Shown one piece after another: positions 1 to 7,759 of a stretch of 28,323 bases of DNA. Source of the stretch: Hymenopellis radicata (lineage: Eukaryota > Basidiomycota > Agaricomycetes > Agaricales > Physalacriaceae); the NCBI GenBank assembly GCA_015501595.1, contig JADNRX010000637.1, positions 1 to 28,323 of the forward strand, given 5' to 3'. The position numbers and the translations under genes were made by a program. The notes under the pieces were generated by a model that searched no databases, was not told where the DNA came from, and was given only the letters and a program-made list of their open reading frames with translations. Every line of letters starts with the position of its first letter. Position 1 is the first letter of the stretch.

Positions 1-106
1 TTACTATAATAGTTACCCTTGCCATAACATCAAGTTCGTTTGGGTACGTACGTCGCGCGCACACAAATGCGTGCCGTGCTTAGCAGACAGGTCCTGCCAT
101 GCCCAG

Positions 107-495
107 TTATCGTTCGAAACATTGGCGGCGATGAAGAATGACGCCTAAGTTCTCCTGACATCTACTCACCCCGTCATCTGTCAGTGTTAGGTCTTTCTTC
201 GAGTCCAGACTACTCGGCCTTTCATTCCTCGTGGCATGGCCTTGTGCTTGTTCGCTGATCTTGAAAAAAAACGGTACGGAACACAATAAGCACAAGACAT
301 GTTTACTCATTGAGCTACGCGTGTCCTGACTTGCAGTGCATCGTCGACAGATACTTGCTCCTCCAACAGAGTACCGGCAGAAAAAGGGTGACTCGCGTCC
401 GACAGAAGAATCAGCCGTCGTAGCCGTTCGACTACGTAGGCCTGCATCATTTCGAGTGGGATCTGGATAGACGTGAAGTGCAGATCTGCAGCCAT
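107..495 (-). CDS. candidate small two-exon protein of unknown function
   Basis: Two exons fit together cleanly: 495-331 (55 codons, starting MAADLHFTSIQIPLEMMQAY) and 259-107 (51 codons including stop). The intron between them, 330-260, starts GTCAGG and ends in a run of T followed by CAAG, a good fungal 3' splice site, and both junctions fall between codons. The predicted protein is about 105 aa. Its first half is helical-looking and leucine-rich (VVERLRRLILLSDA), the middle is polar, and the end reads LTLTDDG...VILHRRQ. I do not recognise the family. The end vaguely recalls small histone-fold proteins, but that is too weak for a name. It lies upstream of, and on the same strand as, the SDR gene. 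It could still be a chance ORF pair. Confidence 0.4.
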
Positions 496-1343
496 AGTGA
501 GCTAATTGTTTGTGGGTCCTCTCGACGCATCGTTCCTGTTCTGGATGAAGAGTAGTGCCGGCAGGAGGAGAAGAGATGTGTCGACCTGGCGCGCACGCGC
601 ACATGCGTATGTGGTCATCATCGTCAAGCAATGCCTCGTCTTCTGGTTCTCCTCTCGTAGATCGTAATGAATGTTTCGGCTCTCAGCACTCTGACGGCGT
701 GTCTATGACTCTGCGGTCGCGCGCGCCTTAGTTCCTTTCCTTGGGTTAATTTTTCATCTTTTGCGCTCTCGGTCCTGCTGTCCGCCACTGGATCTCGTCC
801 TAATCCAGCGTGGATGACCTAGCGGTTATCACCGAAATGGTTGACTGAGAAACATTCTCTTTCACGTACTACGTGAGTGCGAGAATGCCATGGAGGACAG
901 GCATATGTAGCCCAGTGGCTCATGTGTTCCATATATCCGTCTGATCTTTTTTGCACCCCCACGTGCTGGTTCGAGTACCTGGTATCCTCTGTATAGCTTC
1001 TTCGTTCGCTCGCTCTTCCTGTCATTCCTATCGCATCTATGCGTTGTATTCTCTACCACTCCCTCTTGGCTGTGGTGCTGCCAACTCTTCCGAATGTCCC
1101 TCACGCTACTCCAGTGCCCAGCATCTTCGCGCGTCCTCAGCAAAGACCCCTCTCCTCTTCCTCCTCCTCTTTTCACTGCTGCGGGTAACACGTCCGGAGA
1201 TTCTTGTGCATGGCGGTTGAGATCACCGGCGACGCGCCAGCACCTCTAGAGTTGAGTTGACAGTCTCGTTAAACTGTATTATGAAAGCGCGTGATTCGTT
1301 GTCTTTTCATTCCCATACTACTTCCAGACTACTTCCTTCAGTA
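496..1343. other. intergenic region, no supported gene
   Basis: This stretch separates the candidate small gene from the 3' end of the SDR gene. Open frames here are short, on both strands, and look unlike protein. It holds a pyrimidine-rich tract near 1141-1180 and little else that I can name. It presumably contains the promoter of the small minus-strand gene and the 3' untranslated region of the SDR gene. Confidence 0.5.
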
Positions 1344-2214
1344 CTACTTTGGAGCAAACTTCTCACCATCTTTCGTGAACCTAGAGACAGATAATCTTCA
1401 GGAAACGAAGACCGACGCAACGAAGGAAAAGCATACCTATAATCCCAAGACTCAGGTGATTGCGCATTAATCAAGCGTGCGTAAGCCTTCGCATGAGCAG
1501 GTCCACTCTTGAGGAAATCGGCGTAGGGAGGAATCGCACCCTCAGCGGAAACCAGATGCGCGTAATGAAATCTTGTTGACGAGATGGTTTAGGTGCAATC
1601 ATCCCAAGGAGAAAAAAAGCATACCTGATTCCCTCCTTCGCGTAAGCGTTATGGAAAAGCTCCGCGAGATATGCTTCGGATCTCTTTTGGAGACCCAGAC
1701 TGAAACGATTACCCTCGCTGGCAACGGCTGGGAGGAATGCGAGGAGGTTCCCCGTTACAATGAAGGCCTTGACGGAGTCCTTGTGGACTGGAGAGCGGAA
1801 AGAGCCCAGAGCTTCTTGAGCGGCGGAGTAGAAGCTCGATGCGACGGCGTTGGCTTGGTTGAATGCTGAAAGGGACAGAGAAAGCGGATCTGCGGCGTTG
1901 GAGAATTCGAGTGTGGCAGCTAACAGAGTTGTTCGATTCACAGTTCAACAACGGAAGGGGAAAGAATATATACCGTTAAAGATGACAATGTTAGGCGGGC
2001 CAACTTCGGTGGTGACCGTTTCGAAAGCGGATTTGATGCTCTCGGGTTTGGTGACATCGACGGTGAAGGGGTAGAGTCCTGCTGGCAGGTTGTCGCGTTT
2101 GGGGTTACGCGATCCGACAGCGACTTTGTAGTTCTGCTTGAGGAGGGTCTGTGCGACGGAGTCGCCGACGTTGGAGCCGGCGCCGATGATGAGAGCGACG
2201 AGTTTGGAGGACAT
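1344..2214 (-). CDS. short-chain dehydrogenase/reductase family protein (SDR, NAD(P)-binding)
   Basis: A complete four-exon gene: 2214-1974, 1919-1625, 1571-1437 and 1380-1344, together 708 nt or 235 aa with no frame break. All introns are GT..AG (GTATAT, GTATGC and GTATGC donors). The N-terminus MSSKLVALIIGAGSNVGDSV carries the glycine-rich dinucleotide-binding turn (GAGSNVG, residues about 10-16). Acidic residues and VDVTKPESI follow, then NIVIFNAA, which matches the NAG-type strand of SDRs. The C-terminal part (LVSAEGAIPPYADFLKSGP) matches a fungal SDR subgroup. The usual YxxxK catalytic pair is not evident: the equivalent place reads FSLGLQKRS. The protein may therefore be an atypical reductase or a non-catalytic NAD(P)-binding protein. 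The substrate is unknown. A TATA-like box lies 59 nt before the start codon. Confidence 0.85.
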
Positions 2215-2708
2215 TTCAGAGAGTCAAAGGTGGGTTGAGATGATGAATGGTCTGGCTACATTGTGTTCATCCTTTATATTCGACCTCAAAGGGACCCACA
2301 TGGCTAAAACAGAGAGATTGATAAGACACTGACAAATGTTGCAAGTTACCAAGAAACAACGTCCGCTAGAATGGCGTCATGATAGGGAGGAGAGAGCGTG
2401 TAGCCAGTGTATGTCGACGCCACGAAAATTGAGCTGTTGTCCAGACGATTCTGCAGCGCGGCGAGCTTGAAGTCTGGTAAACAGCTATGGCAGCAGAAAG
2501 GCCCAAAGAGACCGGCGGTGGTCGTGCAAAAAGGCTAGTTCTAAAAATAACCGTAAGCTTACAAAAGGTATATTCGCTCGAGCAGCAAGGTGACCTTATT
2601 GTGATTAGTCCTGAGATTGTAAAGCGACATGCTAAAAGAGCTAGACCATCAAAGGTCCAAGTAAGGGACAAATTCTTGGCGTGTTCTGTGGGGGTGGCGA
2701 TCGAAGCA
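2215..2708. other. intergenic region upstream of SDR, 5' of the LINE insertion
   Basis: Before the LINE insertion this was the left half of the divergent promoter region between the SDR gene (minus) and the F-box gene (plus). An open frame of about 115 codons runs through it from 2487 into the LINE, but it resembles no known family and half of it is LINE sequence in the wrong frame. I do not call a gene here. Confidence 0.45.
2273..2278 (-). promoter_or_regulatory. TATA-like box upstream of the SDR gene
   Basis: On the minus strand the sequence reads TATAAA, ending 58 nt before the SDR start codon at 2214. That is a normal distance for a fungal core promoter with a short 5' untranslated region. 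The assignment rests on sequence and spacing only. Confidence 0.45.
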
Positions 2709-2722
2709 GGCACCATAGTGTG
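2709..2722. repeat. 5' target-site duplication of the LINE
   Basis: The 14-mer GGCACCATAGTGTG occurs here and again at 3643-3656, directly after the poly(A) tail. A perfect direct repeat at both edges of a retroelement fragment marks target-primed reverse transcription. Confidence 0.85.
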
Positions 2723-3608
2723 CATTCGGAGACACGTCCTCGTCAGCGGCGTTGGAGACATTTCACTTATGCCCAGCCTTAACATTCGCAAACTCATACA
2801 GGAGCTTGTGGTTTTCCCTGCACGGAGCGTATAAGCTTGGCCGTCGTTGGCTACATATTCCTGGCTGTGCGGATCGAGCTTTTTTGTGATTATTGTCAAA
2901 GAGAAGACACTATATCCCACATTCTGTTTGAGTGTGACATTCCGGGTCAACACACGATCTGGGAGTTGGCACGGTCCGTGGTGGAGGCGAAGAGGATAGA
3001 GTGGTATCAACCTACCCTTGGTTTGGTGCTCGGCTCGGGCTTGATCCGTGTAAAGTCCGAGTCGCGTAAAGCGTTGCCTGGTTCGTCGCGTCTCCTTCGA
3101 ATAATTATGTCTGAATCAGCTCACCTCATATGGTCTTTACGATGCGAACGTGTGATTGAAAATAAGAATGCTCCCGTGTGTTGGTTGACACCCGAGCGTC
3201 TTCAGAGTCTGTGGTCTCAGAGGATTAATGAAAGGATCTGGGTTGATTGTTTGCTAACTTCTAAGGCAAGGTTTGGAAATGCTGCCCTATCTGAACGAGT
3301 CGTGCTGGCTACGTGGTCGGGTACGTTGCAGGATGAGGGAGCTCTGCCGGTGAATTGGATCCGGCAGCCTGAGTTTTTAGTGGGTATACGCACTACCCCC
3401 GAAGAGACGTTCCGCTAGCGTCTGTGCGGTAAGTCCCACACTGGCTGGATCCCTCCCAGTCGAGCAAGTGCTTTTTCTCAGGGTGGAGGCTCCCTCTACC
3501 TGCACTTATCCTTATATATAACTACATCTATTTCCGGGGGCTGACTCGGACCTTAAAGCGGGCTGTTTGGTTCTCACCAAGTGAGCGTCATGCAGTCCTA
3601 TGCTTCCA

Positions 3609-3642
<34 letters not shown>
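2723..3642 (+). mobile_element. 5'-truncated non-LTR (LINE, Tad-like) retrotransposon with A33 tail
   Basis: A 920-bp fragment bounded by 14-bp target-site duplications and ending in 33 consecutive A (3610-3642). It codes only for the C-terminal end of a LINE polyprotein. One frame reads WFSLHGAYKLGRRWLHIPGC (about 2808-2867). After a one-base slip at the T6 run near 2880, the next frame continues with FCDYCQREDTISHILFEC, a C-x2-C-x7-H-x4-C zinc knuckle. It then runs through SESAHLIWSLRCERVIE and ends in WSGTLQDEGALPVNWIRQP (stop at 3416-3418). This arrangement is typical of the region after the RNase H domain in basidiomycete Tad-like elements. Reverse transcriptase and endonuclease are absent, so the copy cannot move by itself. 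The 3' untranslated region covers 3419-3609. The clade name is inferred. Confidence 0.85.
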
Positions 3643-3646
<4 letters not shown>

Positions 3647-3656
3647 CCATAGTGTG
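3643..3656. repeat. 3' target-site duplication of the LINE
   Basis: Identical to 2709-2722 and adjacent to the A33 tail. The empty site before insertion would have read from GAAGCAGGCACCATAGTGTG straight into AGGCTGTGCACG. Confidence 0.85.
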
Positions 3657-3785
3657 AGGCTGTGCACGTTGCGGGGCTTGTTTGTCTGCTGTAGACCCCT
3701 TTCTTGCTACTTTCAAATTCGAGCACTCAAAGTGTACGGTGAGCACGATTCCAGACTTTACACGAATTCTCATGTTTGCTTTAGG

Positions 3786-4945
3786 ATGAGTGCACTCTCT
3801 CTCTTTCCGCAAGAGCTGCTGGATGCCATTGTCGACTCCCTCGACGATGACCGACCCTCCATGAAGGCCTGTTCCCTCGTTTGCCGCGCATTTCGTCCCT
3901 ACGCAACTGCGCGTCTGTTCTACGAGCTCGACTTGAGGTCGACTCTTTATTCTTCCATGCAATGGTCCAAGTTCCACAAGCTGTGTCTCTCGTCGCCACA
4001 TATTCCACTGACGTTCCGCAAACTCCATCTATCTTTCTTCCACATACATGCCGGCGCTGGACTCGCTGTCATAGTCTTGAGGATGCTAAAAAAACGTCGA
4101 GATCCTCGTAATGAGCGTGACACCTCCAGTGAACCTGTCCCCGTACTTGAAATCCACGCTCGCCAGCATGCCCATCATTCACTTCACCGCGGAAAACATG
4201 CAAATACGCGTCAAAGCCGACTTCCTGCTCCTTCTAAACGAATGTCTTCCTCAAATGAAGACTCTGTCTTTTCTCAATGTCACTTGTTCTGACACGGAGG
4301 AAAAGTGTAGACCTGTTACTCGAACTTGCCTCCTCGAAAATCTCGTGGTTTTGGGCGAAAGGCCCATGCCGCAGGTTCTCGATGCCATTGCAGACGGATA
4401 CATCGGTCAATTAGATGAATTACGCTACCTGAGACTTGGCGTAGCAGTTGACGGTGACCCTGCCTTTGGACGCCTCATTCAGCTCGAATCTGTCAGAAAC
4501 ATCAACTTGGCCCCAAAGGATGTAAGCTATTCATCTCATATACAGCTTTCAGTCCGTTGATCCTCATACAGTTATACCTCCTGCTAAGATTATGGGCGAC
4601 GCCATCAACATTCATCATCTCCACGATATAATCCTTCACATCCAGGATCTCCCGTGGCTAGTTGCATGTCTATCGATCCCACCGCCGTGGACATCTGCTC
4701 TTCGCCGCATCCGCATCAACGCCCGCCAGTATAGCGAACAAGACGCACTACTGGCAGCGCTCTGGGCACAACTCGACGATCGTCTATCTCAATCTCACAT
4801 GACCTCGCTTCATACTATACAGTTATGGCGCTGTTCCAACAGCGCATGGACGGGCATTTGTGCCTGTTGCCCTCAGCTACTCAAAGCTGGTGTTCTTCAA
4901 AGGCATTCTGTGGCTCCGAAGCGACCTATTCGGAACAAGGACTGA
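3786..4945 (+). CDS. F-box protein, frame interrupted at an A7 run
   Basis: The start at 3786 gives MSALSLFPQELLDAIVDSLD followed by SMKACSLVCRAFRPYATARL, a clear F-box in residues 5-45. F-box proteins bind SKP1 and bring substrates to SCF ubiquitin ligases. The rest resembles the leucine-rich, poorly conserved C-terminal part of basidiomycete F-box proteins. The frame changes at the A7 run 4088-4094: read with one A fewer, LKNVEILVMSVTPPVN continues naturally into the next frame, which is open to about 4521. From about 4553 a third frame (SVDPHTVIPPAKIMGDAIN) runs to the stop at 4943-4945. The 4522-4552 gap has GT..AG ends but is only 31 nt, short for an intron. The full protein would be about 375 aa. 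The gene is either broken or affected by sequence errors. Confidence 0.65.
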
Positions 4946-5252
4946 TGATGAACCGGTAGCTCAAATGACTAGGTTGTATTCTCATATCCAAAGGTTGATA
5001 ATGGAGGCACATTACGAATAGATAGATACTGTATCTGGCCTGATGCTAAGTAACGATATCAATGTCGATTAATAAACTACTCGACGGAGCGCTTTTTGAA
5101 CCAGGAAACTGCGTGGGTCTCCCAAAACTTCCATCAGTAAGTGTCTCTTGTGGGGTCTTGCTGTGGAATCTTGCTGTGGACGATACATATTGCATCGGTG
5201 TTCAAAGTCTCCCGCTGCGTCCTGCTTCGGCCGGAGGATTTGCTTGGTGTTC
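4946..5252. other. intergenic region, no supported gene
   Basis: I see no convincing coding sequence. A 12-nt unit (TCTTGCTGTGGA) is present twice in near tandem around 5156-5180. Otherwise nothing stands out. Confidence 0.4.
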
Positions 5253-5419
5253 TATATATTTTATTCTCGCTCTCTAAAGTGCCACCTGCGGCGGATCGCC
5301 AGGACAACTTGCAAATATCCGATATTTGCAAGTTCTCGTAGTTGACGGGCCAGAGTGCGCCAGCTTTTCAGTGTATCGAGTTCATGAGAACGTGGACGGC
5401 ACGAGCCACCTGCAGGCGA
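5253..5419 (+). repeat. diverged direct repeat, copy A
   Basis: This matches 7390-7511 in the same orientation. Shared blocks include TATATATTTTATTCT, GCGGCGGAT, GTAGTTGAC, and the long block CAGTGT-TCGAGTTCATGAGAACGTGGAC followed by ACGAGCCACCTGCAG. Copy A carries about 35 extra bases holding the palindrome at 5306-5334. The nature of the element is unknown. Confidence 0.75.
5306..5334. repeat. 29-bp near-perfect palindrome
   Basis: The arms AACTTGCAAATATC (5306-5319) and GATATTTGCAAGTT (5321-5334) are perfect 14-bp reverse complements around a single C. The palindrome lies in sequence present in repeat copy A but absent from copy B, so it looks like an insertion, or the other copy lost it. 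Confidence 0.8.
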
Positions 5420-5697
5420 TAGGCTGATTCAGAAAGATTACTGTGTGATAATAACATCATGCTGCACAGATCATTTCTGTGCGACAGTTTGTAGGGTGCA
5501 GTGTTTCAATATCTTGTGTCAAGACGAAATATGGCTACAAATGTGAAGTAACCGGAGATGAGTTCAAGGCGCTCTAGTTCGAGTACGTATACGTTTTATC
5601 GGCAAATGCGTAAAATTTGTCCGGTTCATCTTGCCATCGCTTTAACTCGACTGTCTTGTGGTGGCGAAGTTCAATGACGGGTCGGGATACGGGTTTG

Positions 5698-6057
5698 TCA
5701 TGCTGGTGCGCCGCTTCTTAGCTGACTCCATCTGGGGTCGGAGCGAGGCAGTGTACTTGGCAGTGATGGAAAGCTGCTAGGATGTCCCGGAGACTTGTCG
5801 AAGTGCGCAAAGTCAGGGTCTGCGTTGATCTTTGATGAGAATCTACATTTCTTCTTGCCCATTTTGCATACTAAACAAGGCTGGCCCTCGGCCCGCCGTG
5901 GGAATGACACAGGGAAGGTTAATGTTCTTGCGCCGTAGGCGACATCGATCGCACTGGTTCTCTCCATGTTGGACCTGTGTACTAGGGTGAGTAGAGATGA
6001 TTTAGGGAGAGAATGGTTATCCCACAGTAAGAACGTTGCGGCTAATACAGTCGGCAA
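5698..6057 (-). pseudogene. remnant of a cysteine-cluster (zinc-finger-like) protein
   Basis: On the minus strand one frame reads QHGENQCDRCRLRRKNINLP, then CVIPTAGRGPA. The neighbouring frame continues as CLVCKMGKKKCRFSSKINAD. Joining them near 5880 by removing one base gives a C-x2-C...C...C-x2-C-x6-C pattern followed by a basic stretch, reminiscent of zinc-cluster regions in hypothetical basidiomycete proteins. A Ser/Pro-rich tail runs to the stop at 5698. The frame slip makes it non-functional as written. It may be the C-terminal part of the gene whose other pieces lie at 6147-6955. The family is not identified. Confidence 0.45.
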
Positions 6058-6146
6058 CGTGTTTCATGAGCGCAGCGACTGTGAATGGTAAACGGTTCGT
6101 TAATGTCTGCGTTCTGCAATAAAGCTCGCCAGCCGGCTGAAACGAG

Positions 6147-6955
6147 TTAGCATAATAAACCCGTGTAGACAGCAAGGCGCATACTCGGTGTACGGGTTGA
6201 GCTGCTTGCTTTGGCCGGCGAGTTAGAATTTCGTTCCTGGTAGGAGGTCGTAGTTTTACGCTTCCTGCTAAGGACCGGCGGCAGGGCGCAATAATCAGCG
6301 ACTCTCTTTGGCCTGCGTGCATATGGAGTATTATGACCTGAAGAAAGTTCTTCGAGTTCGAACACATCTTCATCGTTTGCTTTATCTAATAGCAGTGGTA
6401 GGTGGGCAGGTGGCCAGGTGCCATAGAGTAAAACTGACATACAGAAAAACTTTTCACACAGAAATTCGCTAGGTAGTCGAATGTATGCGGCGTATAGACG
6501 GTCCAGTATGCTTTGCGGCAAGCCGCGAGGTCAACTGCGCTCGGCAGGTCGAATATGTCGTCAAACCAAGGCGCGATGGATATTGCCACGAGGAGGCCGA
6601 GACATAAGGAATCAGGATATGCAGGTAAGAAACGCGATATCTTCAATGGTTCGTGTTACTTCATGAATGCGTTTGGTAAAGTTGGCGGTGGTTTCTGCTG
6701 CCAGTCGACGATCTTGGTGATAGTAGAGCGCGTCCTAAAAGTATCAAGCGTTAGTTCTAGTATCGCACATCGTAAAGAGCATGTTAGTACTGCGCAAAAC
6801 CGAAGTTTCAAGATCATTTCCGGTGCATTGCGCGCCGCGTCGCTGTGGTCGTTGGAATCAATGGTTCCGGAGAAAGACGCTAAGGATCCCATGCAGTCAT
6901 TCAGGACTGTAGTGACGTGAGTACGGAAAGGCGTGCAATCTGAACCAGACGCCAT
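6147..6955 (-). pseudogene. possible exons of an uncharacterised minus-strand gene
   Basis: A start at 6955 (MASGSDCTPFRTHVTTVLND) opens a frame with an intron-like segment at about 6801-6746 (GTACTA donor, CTAAC branch site, TTTTAG acceptor). Splicing it gives DALYYHQDRRLAAETTANFT and RIHEVTRTIEDIAFL. Further down, APWFDDIFDLPSAVDLAACR and a second intron-like segment (GTATGT to CTATTAG, about 57 nt, near 6390-6445) are followed by YKANDEDVFELEELSS and a Ser/Thr-rich tail. No single consistent frame joins all the pieces, so the locus is either decayed or misread. Together with 5698-6057 it may once have coded for one regulatory-type protein. I do not recognise the N-terminal part. Confidence 0.35.
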
Positions 6956-7389
6956 AGCCGCCGTGGAGTCAGCGCGCCCGACTTTCTCTGACGCGACGAC
7001 GACCGTAGTGGAGGAGCGGAAGAGAAGGAGTTGATCGCATCACTTTTACGTGTCCGAAGAGCTCAGGCTGCCCTCCCTCGTGCATCAGTCTGACAAACCT
7101 ACAATCCATCCGGCGCGGCCTCAGCGCAGTTACTGTAGTCGTAGGCCGCCTGGCTCATGATGTCTTTTGAGTTTAATTCAATGCTCCTGGTGCCGGTAAA
7201 TCATAGCGGAGCGAAGCGAAGCCAGTTCTTATATGTTGGAGCATGTACGGAGACCTAGACACGGATGCGACAATGAAAGAATCGATAGGATAACAGAGCG
7301 AGTATCTACGAGACCGTGGGAATACGACCGGGAATACCCGAAAGGTAAGAGCAACTGCCAACTGGAATATGGGTACCATCTTCCAACAT

Positions 7390-7511
7390 TATATATTTTA
7401 TTCTAAGAAAGTGTCACCCGCGGCGGATACCATGTAGTTGACTGGCTAGAGTGCGCTTTTCAGTGTTTCGAGTTCATGAGAACGTGGACGTCACGAGCCA
7501 CCTGCAGACGA
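7390..7511 (+). repeat. diverged direct repeat, copy B
   Basis: Second copy of the element at 5253-5419, in the same orientation and lacking the palindrome-bearing insert. The 48-base core around 7459-7507 differs from copy A at only a few positions, while the left part is more diverged. The two copies bracket the decayed cysteine-cluster gene. Confidence 0.75.
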
Positions 7512-7759
7512 CGTGGTTCGTGAAGCAAACCATTATGTGCGCTATATTAGATACAAATTGTCGTGATACTGTGAACGTGAAGCAATGTAAGTATGAATCT
7601 ATGATGTCTATGTTGATGTCGTGCGTTATTCGCTACAGAAAGAATGAAATGAACCCTCCCCTATGCTTGTATCTCTTCCTTGCAGCCCTTTCCTCCTCTA
7701 TCGTCCGATTGCAATCTTCTTCTCGTTTTGTATTCTCGTTCATCGCCTTCAAACATGGA

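Noticed and set aside
862..1191. Minus-strand frame of about 109 codons
   Set aside because: Its composition is biased (Arg/Gly/Ser), there is no recognisable motif, and overlapping frames on both strands are equally open. I see no support for a gene.
3600..4292. Long plus-strand frame beginning in the poly(A) run with a Lys-rich N-terminus
   Set aside because: The first part is only the LINE A-tail and target duplication in translation. The genuine start is the ATG at 3786, directly before the F-box.
5253..7511. LTR retrotransposon with the direct repeats as LTRs
   Set aside because: The repeats are too short and diverged, lack clear TG..CA ends, and the interior has no gag, protease, reverse transcriptase or integrase sequence.
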